Shown here: piece by piece, positions 16,763 through 25,700 of the stretch
Position numbering within the stretch: position 1 is the first letter of the stretch
Layout: each line of letters opens with the position of its first letter
From: Butyricimonas synergistica DSM 23225
GTDB lineage: Bacteria > Bacteroidota > Bacteroidia > Bacteroidales > Marinifilaceae
Length of the DNA stretch: 54,710 bases
Reading direction: 5' to 3'
NCBI RefSeq assembly: GCF_000379665.1
Contig: NZ_KB903369.1
Span: 191,982-246,691, forward strand
The notes under the pieces: generated by a model
Seen by the model: only the letters and a program-made list of their open reading frames with translations
Told to the model about the DNA's origin: nothing
The model's database searches: none
Position numbers and translations under genes: made by a program

Positions 16763-19084
16763 ATGAAAGCTATAAAAAGAATTGCCCTGACGGAATTGCA
16801 GACTATGTTTTATTCACCTATAGCATGGTTCATCTTGATTATTTTCACGTTTCAGGCCAGCATGACGTTTGTGAATGCGTTTGAGGGGTATGTCGTTTCT
16901 CAAGAATTGGGACGTTACGTTTATAATGTGACCATGGGGACTTTTACCAATCCTTGGCGTGGGGGATTGTTTCCCGAAATTCAAGGGTATTTATACTTGT
17001 ATATACCTTTATTGACCATGGGTATCATGAGTCGGGAGTTGAGTAGTGGATCAATCAAGTTGCTTTACTCGTCACCAGTGACGAATTTTCAGATTGTTAT
17101 CGGGAAATTTATTTCAATAATGATTTATGCGCTTGTGATGATTGCGGTACTTGGTCTGTTCGTTATTTATGGTGTATGTTTCGTGCATGAATTTGATTTA
17201 CCTCCGGTATTGGCAGGGTTGCTAGGGCTTTACCTGTTGATTTGTGCGTATGGAGCTATCGGGCTTTTCATGTCATCCTTGACCTCTTATCAGGTGGTTG
17301 CAGCGATGGGTACCTTTGCGGTATTTGCCGTGTTGAATTACGTGGGTGGTATGTGGCAGGATATCGCTTTTGTGCGGGATATCACGTATTGGTTGTCAAT
17401 TCGAGGGCGTTCAGGTGAATTTATCAACGGTTTGCTTTGTAGCGAAGATGTAATTTACTTTTTGGTTGTTGTCGTTTTGTTTCTGACTTTTACTGTAATC
17501 AGGTTGACCGTGATACGTAAGAAAAAAAGTTGGTTCGTTAGTACTTCTTGGTATTTCTCGGCGATATTGATTGCTGTGTCGATTGGGTATTTGAGTTCTC
17601 GACCTACATTCATGTGTTATTATGATGCTACGCGGACTAAAGTAAATACCTTGACTCCGAATAGTCAGGAAATCGTGTCCAAGATGAAAGGGAATTTGAC
17701 AATTACCACTTATGCCAACGTGTTGGATGAAGATCGATTTTTGTGGTATGGCTTCCCGAAAAGTGAGTTGAGCGATATCAAACGTTTCAAGCAATATACT
17801 CGTTTTAAGCCGGATATCAAGATGAAATATGTCCGTTATTATGCCAAAGGAAATAACGAGGAGGAGTTGAATAAGCGTTATCCTACTTTGAATGATCGCG
17901 AGAGGATGGTGAAAATCACCCAGAATTATGGTGTAGACTCTTCTATTTATCTTGATGTGAATGAAGTGAGCAAATTGGAAGATTTGTCGGGTGAAAATTA
18001 TCGTTTCGTGCGAGTATTGGAAAGAGAGAATGGGCAGAAGGCATTTTTGCGTATTTATGATGATATGTATGTGTTCCCGTTCGAGACGGAAATTACCGCG
18101 GCTTTTAAACGATTGCTGATGGATTTGCCGCAAGTGGGATTCGTGGAAGGACACGGAGAACGTGATTGTATCAAACAAGGCGATAGAGATTATAATCGTT
18201 TTGCACAAGATAAGCCTTTCCGCTATTCTTTGATTAATCAAGGTTTTGATTTCAGACAAGTTACTTTAGACGAAGAAATTCCTGAAGATATCAATATTTT
18301 GGTTATCGCGGATGTGAGGGAGGTTTTGCCGGAAGCACATCGGAAGAATTTGGATGCTTATATTGCCCGGGGAGGGAATCTTTTGATAGCGGGAGAACCT
18401 AAGCGTCAGAAGTACATGAATCCTCTTGTGGAGCAATTCGGGGTTCGTTTTATGTCGGGACGTTTGGTGAGTCCAAGTGAGAATTTTCAGTCGGATTTTA
18501 TCATGTCCAAGGTAACAAAAGAGGCAGCCGAGTTTTCTTACGAACTAAAAGACATGTATAGATATGGAAACGTGGCAACGATGCCTTCTACCGTGGGCTT
18601 GGATTTATCCGGAATACCGAATAGCGGTTTCAAGGTAACAGTATTGTTAGTTACTGATTCACTGAAAACCGTTTGGAATGAGGTTGAAAGTACGGACTTT
18701 GTAGATGAAATACCTGTGATGAATCCGGATAAGGGGGAGGTCGAATTGAATCAGGTTCCAACTATGGTTGCTCTTTCTCGCGCCGTGGGGAACAGGGAAC
18801 AGAAAATTATTATCTTGGGAGATGCGGATTGCTTGAGTAACGGAGAGATCAGTATTTCTCGTAATGGGGTAGGAGCATCCAATTATTCTTTAATTACTTC
18901 CTCATTCTTTTGGATGTCAGATGGAGAAGTGCCTATTGATGTTCGTCGTCCGAAACTTCCAGATAATAAAGTCTATGTTACTAAGGGTGGAATGACTGTA
19001 ACAAAAATTGTGTTGATAGGAGTAATTCCATTGATGTTGATTTTGTTTGCAAGCGTAATATGGATAAGAAGGAGAGGACGTTAA
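16763..19084 (+). CDS. Fused GldF/GldG-type ABC-2 permease with auxiliary domain
   Basis: 773 residues from ATG 16763 (MKAIKRIALTEL); the frame extends upstream into the ATPase gene but lacks a better start. Residues 1-270 carry about six membrane segments of an ABC-2 permease (GldF-like). Residues 300-740 form a periplasmic GldG/ABC_transp_aux-like domain (GFVEGHGERD, DINILVIADVRE, ARGGNLLIAGEP), followed by a last membrane helix (IVLIGVIPLMLILFASVIWI) and a basic tail. In gliding flavobacteria GldF and GldG are separate proteins; fused forms occur in non-gliding Bacteroidota. Its linkage to a SusCD locus suggests export or envelope work tied to uptake, which is inference. Confidence 0.88.
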   Translation: MKAIKRIALTELQTMFYSPIAWFILIIFTFQASMTFVNAFEGYVVSQELGRYVYNVTMGTFTNPWRGGLFPEIQGYLYLYIPLLTMGIMSRELSSGSIKLLYSSPVTNFQIVIGKFISIMIYALVMIAVLGLFVIYGVCFVHEFDLPPVLAGLLGLYLLICAYGAIGLFMSSLTSYQVVAAMGTFAVFAVLNYVGGMWQDIAFVRDITYWLSIRGRSGEFINGLLCSEDVIYFLVVVVLFLTFTVIRLTVIRKKKSWFVSTSWYFSAILIAVSIGYLSSRPTFMCYYDATRTKVNTLTPNSQEIVSKMKGNLTITTYANVLDEDRFLWYGFPKSELSDIKRFKQYTRFKPDIKMKYVRYYAKGNNEEELNKRYPTLNDRERMVKITQNYGVDSSIYLDVNEVSKLEDLSGENYRFVRVLERENGQKAFLRIYDDMYVFPFETEITAAFKRLLMDLPQVGFVEGHGERDCIKQGDRDYNRFAQDKPFRYSLINQGFDFRQVTLDEEIPEDINILVIADVREVLPEAHRKNLDAYIARGGNLLIAGEPKRQKYMNPLVEQFGVRFMSGRLVSPSENFQSDFIMSKVTKEAAEFSYELKDMYRYGNVATMPSTVGLDLSGIPNSGFKVTVLLVTDSLKTVWNEVESTDFVDEIPVMNPDKGEVELNQVPTMVALSRAVGNREQKIIILGDADCLSNGEISISRNGVGASNYSLITSSFFWMSDGEVPIDVRRPKLPDNKVYVTKGGMTVTKIVLIGVIPLMLILFASVIWIRRRGR

Positions 19085-19091
19085 TGTCTGG

Positions 19092-19134
19092 TTATAAAAA
19101 AAACCGCCTTGCTGAAAGGCGGTTTTTTTTATAA
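19092..19134. terminator. Bidirectional intrinsic terminator
   Basis: A perfect inverted repeat: GC-rich core CCGCCTT/AAGGCGG with loop GCTG, flanked by A8 on the left and T8 on the right. It sits between the convergent permease and glutamate dehydrogenase genes and can end both transcripts. Confidence 0.95.
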
Positions 19135-19147
19135 CTAAATCAATTTT

Positions 19148-20482
19148 TTAGCAATGTCCTTGAGCGCACATAGCTTCAGCAACTTTGATAAAACCACCGA
19201 TGTTTGCACCCTTAACGTAGTTGATCTTGTTACCTTCTTTGCCGTATTTAACGCAAGTATCGTGGATGTCTTTCATGATCTGAAATAGTTTTGCGTCTAC
19301 TTCTTCTGCGGTCCAGCTATATCTCATTGAATTTTGACTCATTTCAAGACCGGAAACAGCAACACCGCCAGCGTTAGCCGCTTTACCCGGGGCGAAAGTA
19401 ATGTGCTCGTTCAAGTAGTTAACAGCTTCTGCGGTACAACCCATGTTAGAAGTTTCAACAACCATTTGGCAGCCGTTAGTGACCAATTGTTTTGCATCTT
19501 CTTCATTCAATTCGTTCTGGATAGCACACGGGAATGCGATGTCGCATTTTACTTCCCACGGTTTGCGTTTCGGGATGAACTTAGCACCGAATTTCTTGGC
19601 GTAAGGAGCTACCACGTCGTTGTTGCTGGCTCGCAATTCCAACATGTAGTCAACACCTTCTTGTGTTAAGCCTTTCTCGTCATAGATGTATCCGTCAGGA
19701 CCGGAGATGGTGACCAATTTGGCTCCCAATTGGACTAATTTTTGGGCGGTGCCCCAGGCAACGTTGCCGAAGCCGGAGATAGCTATCGTCTTACCAGCGA
19801 TTTTCTCACCTTTCTCTGCCAACATATGTTGTGCAAAGTAAACGGTACCGTAACCAGTGGCTTCCGGACGTACTCTTGAACCACCGAATTCGCGGTTCTT
19901 TCCAGTCAACACGCCAACAAATTCGTTACGAATTCTCTTGTATTGTCCGAACAAATAACCGATTTCACGAGCTCCAACACCGATATCACCGGCAGGTACG
20001 TCAGTATCTGCACCGATATATTTGCAAAGTTCTGTCATGAAACTTTGACAGAAACGCATAACTTCGTTATCGGATTTGCCTTTCGGGTTAAAGTCAGAAC
20101 CTCCTTTGCCACCTCCCATCGGGAGTGTTGTCAAAGAGTTTTTGAAAGTTTGCTCGAAACCTAAAAATTTCAATCCGCCAAGAGTCACTGACGGGTGGAA
20201 GCGTAAACCTCCTTTGTATGGTCCGATGGCACTGTTGAATTGTATTCTGTAACCGCGATTGATTTGTACTTCACCCTTATCATCGATCCAGGGCACTCTG
20301 AATATGATGACTCTTTCAGGCTCTACCATCTTCTCGAGGATTTTGTTAGCTTTATATTTCGGGTTTGCCTGATAGATATCCCATACAGTTTCGATCACTT
20401 CTTGAACAGCCTGGTGAAATTCTGTTTCGCCTACAGTTCTATCCTTTAAGGCATCCATGAATTCTTTAATCTCTGCTTTCAT
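19148..20482 (-). CDS. gdhA: Hexameric glutamate dehydrogenase, copy 1
   Basis: 444 residues, the usual length of the small hexameric enzyme, which interconverts glutamate with 2-oxoglutarate plus ammonia. Substrate and catalytic residues are in place: K90 in GPYKGG, K114, K126 in GGGKGGSDF and D166 in DVPAGDIGVG. The Rossmann motif is GFGNVAWG (237-244), followed by SGPDG (260-264). That last motif resembles the NAD-linked clostridial enzyme rather than the SDS motif of E. coli GdhA, so coenzyme choice should not be assumed. It lies 41 nt downstream of dprA on the same strand with no promoter seen between them. A second copy is at 24230-25573. Confidence 0.95.
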   Translation of the reverse strand: MKAEIKEFMDALKDRTVGETEFHQAVQEVIETVWDIYQANPKYKANKILEKMVEPERVIIFRVPWIDDKGEVQINRGYRIQFNSAIGPYKGGLRFHPSVTLGGLKFLGFEQTFKNSLTTLPMGGGKGGSDFNPKGKSDNEVMRFCQSFMTELCKYIGADTDVPAGDIGVGAREIGYLFGQYKRIRNEFVGVLTGKNREFGGSRVRPEATGYGTVYFAQHMLAEKGEKIAGKTIAISGFGNVAWGTAQKLVQLGAKLVTISGPDGYIYDEKGLTQEGVDYMLELRASNNDVVAPYAKKFGAKFIPKRKPWEVKCDIAFPCAIQNELNEEDAKQLVTNGCQMVVETSNMGCTAEAVNYLNEHITFAPGKAANAGGVAVSGLEMSQNSMRYSWTAEEVDAKLFQIMKDIHDTCVKYGKEGNKINYVKGANIGGFIKVAEAMCAQGHC

Positions 20483-20523
20483 TTGAATATTGTTTAAGTA
20501 AGTTTATACGCAAGCGTTATAGG

Positions 20524-21636
20524 TTAAATGAGTGAATAACATTTACCGGGAAGTTGCGTGACAATCCCCTCCAATTCCAGTTTTAGGAGTAGAACTGACA
20601 GGTCGTGTACCGGTATCCGAGTGAGTTGATGAAGTTGGTCGATGTTCTGTTCTCCCGCCACTGTTAATGTTTGTTTGATAAGGTCTTCATCGTTTGATGC
20701 TGAAAAGAAATCAATGGTGGTCTGGCGTGGTCCCGTCGGGATAGGGTCCCAGTTTACGGCTTTCAGTATGTCCGAAACATTTTCCACGAGTGCCGCAATG
20801 TTTTGTTTTATCAGCATATTACACCCCGTGTAATTCGGGTCTTCCGGACGACCGGGTATAGCAAGCACTTCCCGGCTGTAAGATAAAGCCTGGCGTGCAG
20901 TCGACATGGCACCGCCTTTCACTGGAGATTCAGCCACGAGTACTGCCTCGCTCATGCCTGCCACGATTCGATTGCGTTGAAGAAAGTTCGTGGGATGAAT
21001 GGGGGCGCAAGTCGGGAATTCCGAGAGTAGCGTACCTCCTTGTGCCAGTATTTTTTCCGCTATATTTTTATGAGATGCCGGGTAGACCATGTGCAACCCG
21101 TGCCCGAGTACGGCTTGCGCCCGTAGCCCGAGCCGAAGGCAGGCGGAGTGGGCGGCAATGTCAATCCCGTAGGCAAGCCCGCTGATGATATTAGGGCGGT
21201 ATCCCATGTCTGCCAGTTGCTGAAGAATGTTGCCCACGCGGTTTTTGCCCAGTTCCGTTGCCTTGCGAGTTCCCACGATGGCGATATTCTTGGTTTCATC
21301 GGCTTCCAGCGTTCCCTTGTAGAATAGAACGAGAGGGGCATCTGCGCAATGCTTTAGCAGGCGGGGATAGTGAGGGTCTTCAATCCCGCAGATCTGGATA
21401 TGGTGTTTTTCCATGTTTTTCAATTCCTCTTCTGCCTGTTGCAGCCATAGCGACCGTTCCGGTTGTATATTCGTCAGGTGGGTTTCTTTGAAAAGGAGCT
21501 CGATATTCGCATCGCTTTCTTGAAAGAATCCGGTTATGCCCCCGCATTGTAGAAATAACGGGGAGTACAGAGCGTTGTTTAACCTGGGAGCCATCGTGAT
21601 GGCTACTCGTGTCAGGATTGAGTTGTCATTATTCAT
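20524..21636 (-). CDS. dprA: DNA-processing protein DprA
   Basis: 370 residues from the ATG at 21636; a TTG at 21666 lies in frame but sits within the predicted promoter box. The Rossmann-like core has GTRKATELG, ISGLAYGID and RNRIVAGMSEAVLVAE, all typical of DprA/Smf. The C-terminal 60 residues form the winged-helix domain (QLHQLTRIPVHDLSVLLLKL). DprA loads RecA on incoming single-stranded DNA during transformation. It is divergent from aroB. Confidence 0.94.
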   Translation of the reverse strand: MNNDNSILTRVAITMAPRLNNALYSPLFLQCGGITGFFQESDANIELLFKETHLTNIQPERSLWLQQAEEELKNMEKHHIQICGIEDPHYPRLLKHCADAPLVLFYKGTLEADETKNIAIVGTRKATELGKNRVGNILQQLADMGYRPNIISGLAYGIDIAAHSACLRLGLRAQAVLGHGLHMVYPASHKNIAEKILAQGGTLLSEFPTCAPIHPTNFLQRNRIVAGMSEAVLVAESPVKGGAMSTARQALSYSREVLAIPGRPEDPNYTGCNMLIKQNIAALVENVSDILKAVNWDPIPTGPRQTTIDFFSASNDEDLIKQTLTVAGEQNIDQLHQLTRIPVHDLSVLLLKLELEGIVTQLPGKCYSLI

Positions 21637-21663
21637 GCCGCTGGTCGTTTTAATGAATAGGTT

Positions 21664-21671
21664 CAAAGTTA
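21664..21671 (-). promoter_or_regulatory. Bacteroidota -7 element for dprA
   Basis: CAAAGTTA on plus reads TAACTTTG on minus, matching TAnnTTTG, 27 nt before the dprA ATG. No clear -33 TTTG was found. The rest of the divergent spacer (about 21690-21740) is an AT-rich run with partly repeated ATTTTAAATT words. Confidence 0.45.
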
Positions 21672-21763
21672 TCTTTTTATGGCGAGAAAACCTATTAATT
21701 TTAAATTTAATGATTTTAGATTTTAAATTGGATAATATTTATAACTTGCTTAGCGAGGGTATT

Positions 21764-21794
21764 TTTGATTAATGCGTAAAATAATGTAATTTTG
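21764..21794 (+). promoter_or_regulatory. Promoter of aroB-aroA
   Basis: TTTG at 21764-21767, a 19-nt spacer and TAATTTTG at 21787-21794: a full match to the Bacteroidota primary promoter, 18 nt before the aroB ATG. Confidence 0.75.
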
Positions 21795-21812
21795 TGAAGA
21801 AATACGGGATAA

Positions 21813-22844
21813 ATGGAGCATATTGTATTTACAACGGATTCGAGCATGGTTCTTGCCGACTTGTTACGAGGTGTCAGGCATGAACAATTGTTTATCGTGG
21901 CGGATAAGCACACGGTAGGTTTCTGCGATAAGTTGCTGGAAAAGGTGGATTGGATACCGTTGAACGTGGCGGTGGTTGATTGCGGAGAGGAAAACAAATC
22001 GCTGGATAGTGTAGCCCGTATCTGGTCTGTCCTGAGTAAACGAGGAGCTCGGCGTTCTTCCATTCTGTTGTGCGTGGGGGGAGGTATGGTGACGGACATG
22101 GGTGGATTTGCTGCTTCGACTTTTAAGCGGGGAATGCGTTGTATTTATGTGCCTACCACGTTGTTGGCTCAGGTGGATGCATCGTTAGGGGGGAAGACTG
22201 GAATAAATTTTAACGGGTTGAAGAACGAGATCGGTATTTTCAAGGAGCCGGAACGGGTGATTATTGATGTCATGTTTTTGAAGACTTTGCCCATGCGGGA
22301 GCGGATGGCTGGTTTTGCCGAGATGTTGAAGCATGGTTTGTTGTCTGATGTGGAGTATCTGGACCGGTTGTTGACCTGTGGTAGGAATGAGCCTGACCGG
22401 GAAGAATTTCTTGATTTGCTCAAGCGATCGATTTCCGTCAAGAGTGAAATCGTGACTTTAGACCCGTTGGAAAAAGGGGTGCGGAAAGCCTTGAATTTCG
22501 GGCACACGATAGGGCACGCTATTGAAAGTTGTTCCGTCATGCGGCAGGAAAATTTGTCGCACGGGGAGTCGGTGGCGTTAGGGATGATCGCGGAATTGTA
22601 TCTTTCCGTGCGGGAGAAAGGCTTCCCGGAAGAGATATACCATCGGGTGCGTGATTTTATAAAAAGGTATTATCCCGCTTATCCGGTCATGGAATATGCC
22701 GATATGTTGTGCGAATTGATGTCGCATGACAAGAAAAATGATCGTGAAGGGTTGAATTTTACACTTCTCGAGAACGTTGGACAGTTTTCTGTTGATAATT
22801 ATTGTTCGAGGGAACTGGTAATGGAGGCTTTAAGGCAAATATAA
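21813..22844 (+). CDS. aroB: 3-dehydroquinate synthase
   Basis: 343 residues. It catalyses the second step of the shikimate pathway, turning DAHP into 3-dehydroquinate with NAD+ and a divalent metal. NAD-binding loop GGG at 89-91 with D95, the active-site segment AQVDASLGGKTGIN at 119-132, and metal ligands in FAEMLKHG, HTIGHAIE and HGESVALG are all present. aroA starts 10 nt after its stop, so the two shikimate genes form an operon. Confidence 0.95.
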   Translation: MEHIVFTTDSSMVLADLLRGVRHEQLFIVADKHTVGFCDKLLEKVDWIPLNVAVVDCGEENKSLDSVARIWSVLSKRGARRSSILLCVGGGMVTDMGGFAASTFKRGMRCIYVPTTLLAQVDASLGGKTGINFNGLKNEIGIFKEPERVIIDVMFLKTLPMRERMAGFAEMLKHGLLSDVEYLDRLLTCGRNEPDREEFLDLLKRSISVKSEIVTLDPLEKGVRKALNFGHTIGHAIESCSVMRQENLSHGESVALGMIAELYLSVREKGFPEEIYHRVRDFIKRYYPAYPVMEYADMLCELMSHDKKNDREGLNFTLLENVGQFSVDNYCSRELVMEALRQI

Positions 22845-22854
22845 GATTGTAAGG

Positions 22855-24063
22855 ATGGATAAAGTTATCGTTTTGGCACAGAGAAAGATAGAGGGTGTGG
22901 TTATTTTGCCAGCATCCAAGAGCGAGTCTAACCGGGCTCTCGTTTTGAGCGCATTGGCGGGTAGCGGGATACCGGAGAATCTGTCTGATAGCGATGATAC
23001 CCAAGTGTTGACGGAGGCGTTGAAGCAGGCGGGGGGGCTCGTGGATGTTGGGCATGCCGGTACTTCTATGCGTTTTCTTGCGGCTTATTTTGCCTTGCGG
23101 GAAGGGGTGTGGGAATTAACCGGGTCGGAACGGATGAAGCAACGTCCGATAAAAGTGCTGGTGGAGGCTTTACGGGAGTTGGGGGCGAAGATCGAATATC
23201 TGGGACGGGAGGGCTTCCCTCCCTTGTGGATTGGTAATTCCGTGTTGAAGGGAGAGCGGACGATCAGCCTGGATGCTTCCGTGAGTAGCCAATATATTTC
23301 GGCTCTGATGATGATTGCACCTTTGTTGAAGGGGGGGCTTGTGATCGATTTGAAGGGGAAGGTCGCTTCTGCGGATTATATTCGCATGACGGCAGAGATG
23401 ATGCGTCGCTTCGGGGTGGACACCGACTTCGAGGGAAAACGGGTGGCAATCCCGGAAGGCGTGTACACGCCTGTTTCTTTCCGGGTAAGTGCCGATTGGA
23501 GTGCCGCTTCTTTTTTTTACGAGTTGTTGACTATTGCCGGGGAGGGGGAGATTTTCCTTCCAGGTCTGTATATCGATAGTTTACAAGGTGATGCCCATCA
23601 AGTTGATTTGTGGCGACAGTTGGGTGTAACCACGGAAAAAGTAATTGGAGGGGTTCGCCTGTCGGCTAATAGCGATCGTGTTGCCCGTTTTGAGGCTGAT
23701 CTGTCGGGGATGCCGGATGTGGCTCTTCCCGTGATTGTGGCTTGTTGTTTGTTGGATATTCCCTTTCATTTGACGGGGTTGGATACGTTATATATAAAGG
23801 AGTGTGACCGGGTGATGGCTGTCATGCGGGAGGCTGGTAAATTAGGGTATGGTTTACAAGTTCCTGCGCGTGGCGAGTTGTGTTGGAACCGGGAGCGGAA
23901 TGCATGTACGACGTTGGAGATCGATACTTACCAGGATCACCGGATGGCAATGGCGTTTGCTCCTGCCGGGTTGAGGTATTGCGGGTTGACCGTGCGGGAT
24001 GCCGATGTGGTTTCTAAGTCGTTTCCCGGTTTTTGGGAACAATTTTATCATTTAGTGATGTGA
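22855..24063 (+). CDS. aroA: 3-phosphoshikimate 1-carboxyvinyltransferase (EPSP synthase)
   Basis: 402 residues. It transfers the enolpyruvyl group of PEP to shikimate-3-phosphate. Shikimate-phosphate contacts are visible as K22/S23/R27 in SKSESNRAL, and the PEP loop appears as HAGTSMRFL (67-75) where E. coli has NAGTAMRPL. The second-half signatures KECDRV and DTYQDHRMAMAFA are present. It is slightly shorter than the E. coli enzyme, as is common in Bacteroidota. No clear terminator follows. Confidence 0.94.
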   Translation: MDKVIVLAQRKIEGVVILPASKSESNRALVLSALAGSGIPENLSDSDDTQVLTEALKQAGGLVDVGHAGTSMRFLAAYFALREGVWELTGSERMKQRPIKVLVEALRELGAKIEYLGREGFPPLWIGNSVLKGERTISLDASVSSQYISALMMIAPLLKGGLVIDLKGKVASADYIRMTAEMMRRFGVDTDFEGKRVAIPEGVYTPVSFRVSADWSAASFFYELLTIAGEGEIFLPGLYIDSLQGDAHQVDLWRQLGVTTEKVIGGVRLSANSDRVARFEADLSGMPDVALPVIVACCLLDIPFHLTGLDTLYIKECDRVMAVMREAGKLGYGLQVPARGELCWNRERNACTTLEIDTYQDHRMAMAFAPAGLRYCGLTVRDADVVSKSFPGFWEQFYHLVM

Positions 24064-24101
24064 TATTTATGGTGTTTTGTTACTATCTATCTGTTTTTTA
24101 T

Positions 24102-24132
24102 TTTGATAAAAACTTTTTTGCTAAAATATTTG
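24102..24132 (+). promoter_or_regulatory. Probable promoter of glutamate dehydrogenase copy 2
   Basis: TTTG at 24102-24105, a 19-nt spacer and AATATTTG at 24125-24132: one mismatch to TAnnTTTG. It would give a leader of about 90 nt before ATG 24230. The spacing is right but the box is imperfect. Confidence 0.4.
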
Positions 24133-24229
24133 TTTGAACCGGAAAAAAGCAGTAATGTTGCATCGTTGATTGCGGTTGAAAAATTCAGCCGTTGTGTAGA
24201 TGTGTAATCTTACTTTAAAATATTTTATT

Positions 24230-25573
24230 ATGAATGTAGCAAAAGTAATGGCTGACCTGGAAGCCAAACACCCAGGTGAAAAAGAATTCCTTCAGGCGGT
24301 ACACGAAGTGTTGGAATCAATCGAAGAGGTTTACAACCAACACCCTGAATTCGAGAAAGCAAAAATCGTTGAACGTATGGTAGAGCCGGATCGTATCTTT
24401 ACTTTCCGCGTGGCATGGGTAGACGATAAAGGTGAAGTTCAGACCAACTTGGGTTACCGCGTACAATTCAATAGCGCTATTGGACCGTACAAAGGCGGGC
24501 TTCGTTTCCACAAGGCAGTTAACCTTTCTATGTTGAAATTCCTCGGTTTCGAGCAGACTTTCAAAAACGCTTTGACGACTCTCCCGATGGGTGGTGGCAA
24601 AGGTGGTTCTGATTTCGATCCGGTTGGAAAATCAGATGCTGAAATCATGCGTTTCTGCCAAGCTTTCATGTATGAATTGTGGCAAAATATAGGTCCTGAT
24701 ACCGATGTTCCTGCTGGTGACGTTGGTGTTGGCGGTCGTGAAATCGGTTATATGTACGGAATGTACAAAAAACTTGCCCGCGAATATAATACTGGAGTAT
24801 TGACCGGTAAGGGTGCAACTTGGGGTGGTTCTATCCTCCGTCCGGAAGCTACCGGTTTCGGTGCTCTTTACTTCACGCAACACGTTTTGCACACTGCAGG
24901 TAAAGACATCAAGGGTAAGACTGTAGCACTTTCCGGTTTTGGTAACGTGGCTTGGGGTGCTGCAACCAAAGCTATCGAACTTGGAGCTAAAGTTGTCGCT
25001 ATTTCCGGTCCTGACGGTGTTTGCGAAATCGCTAACGGTATCACCAAAGAGATGATCGACTATATGCTCGTTATGCGTGCTTCTAACCAGAATCGCGTTG
25101 AGATGATGGCTGAGAAATTCCCGGGACAGGCTAAATTCACTGCCGGTAAGAAAGCTTGGTCTGTAAAATGTGATATCGCATTGCCTTGCGCATTCCAGAA
25201 CGAGTTGAACGGTGACGATGCTAAAGAATTGATCGCTAACGGAACATGGTGCTGCTGCGAGGTTTCCAACATGGGTTGTACTCCGGAAGCTATCCACGCA
25301 TTCCAATCTAACGGTATTCTCTTTGCCCCGGGTAAGGCAGTTAACGCTGGTGGTGTTGCTACCTCTGGTCTTGAAATGACTCAAAACGCTGCTCACCTCG
25401 GTTGGTCAGGTGAAGAAGTGGATGCTAAACTTCACTTCATCATGACTTCTATTCACGAGGCTTGCGTTAAATACGGCAAGCAAGCTGACGGTCATATCGA
25501 CTACGTGAAGGGTGCTAACATCGCAGGGTTCATGAAAGTGGCTACTGCTATGCTTGAACAAGGTATCATCTAA
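24230..25573 (+). CDS. Hexameric glutamate dehydrogenase, copy 2
   Basis: 447 residues from ATG 24230 (MNVAKVMADLEAKHPGEKEF); an upstream in-frame start at 24200 is less likely because of its unusual leader. It is collinear with copy 1 at 19148-20482 and clearly similar over the whole length. K88, K124 and D164 match the catalytic set. The dinucleotide region is GFGNVAWG (236-243) and SGPDG (259-263). Codon choice is strongly biased to C-ending and GGT/CGT codons compared with its neighbours, as expected for a very highly expressed gene. It has its own terminator. Coenzyme preference is unassigned. Confidence 0.94.
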   Translation: MNVAKVMADLEAKHPGEKEFLQAVHEVLESIEEVYNQHPEFEKAKIVERMVEPDRIFTFRVAWVDDKGEVQTNLGYRVQFNSAIGPYKGGLRFHKAVNLSMLKFLGFEQTFKNALTTLPMGGGKGGSDFDPVGKSDAEIMRFCQAFMYELWQNIGPDTDVPAGDVGVGGREIGYMYGMYKKLAREYNTGVLTGKGATWGGSILRPEATGFGALYFTQHVLHTAGKDIKGKTVALSGFGNVAWGAATKAIELGAKVVAISGPDGVCEIANGITKEMIDYMLVMRASNQNRVEMMAEKFPGQAKFTAGKKAWSVKCDIALPCAFQNELNGDDAKELIANGTWCCCEVSNMGCTPEAIHAFQSNGILFAPGKAVNAGGVATSGLEMTQNAAHLGWSGEEVDAKLHFIMTSIHEACVKYGKQADGHIDYVKGANIAGFMKVATAMLEQGII

Positions 25574-25617
25574 TCCTATTTCTTGTAAATAGTTTTGATC
25601 GAGATATTAAAAACTTG

Positions 25618-25653
25618 GCTGCAACAAATTTCGGTTTGTTGCAGCTTTTTTTT
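25618..25653 (+). terminator. Intrinsic terminator after glutamate dehydrogenase 2
   Basis: GCTGCAACAAA and TTTGTTGCAGC form a perfect 11-bp stem with a 6-nt loop followed by T8. It separates the dehydrogenase from the second sigma/FecR/SusCD locus. Confidence 0.95.
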
Positions 25654-25700
25654 GAAGAAAAAAAAGCATAACTTGCCATCCCAATTATACAGGGAGACAA

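Noticed and set aside
17411-18259. 282-codon antisense frame within the permease gene
   Set aside because: It is fully antisense to the GldG-like domain, has no recognisable motif, and is histidine/isoleucine-rich as expected for a shadow frame.
24632-25396. 254-codon antisense frame in glutamate dehydrogenase 2
   Set aside because: A product of the strongly biased codon use of the real gene; serine/threonine-rich shadow with no motif.
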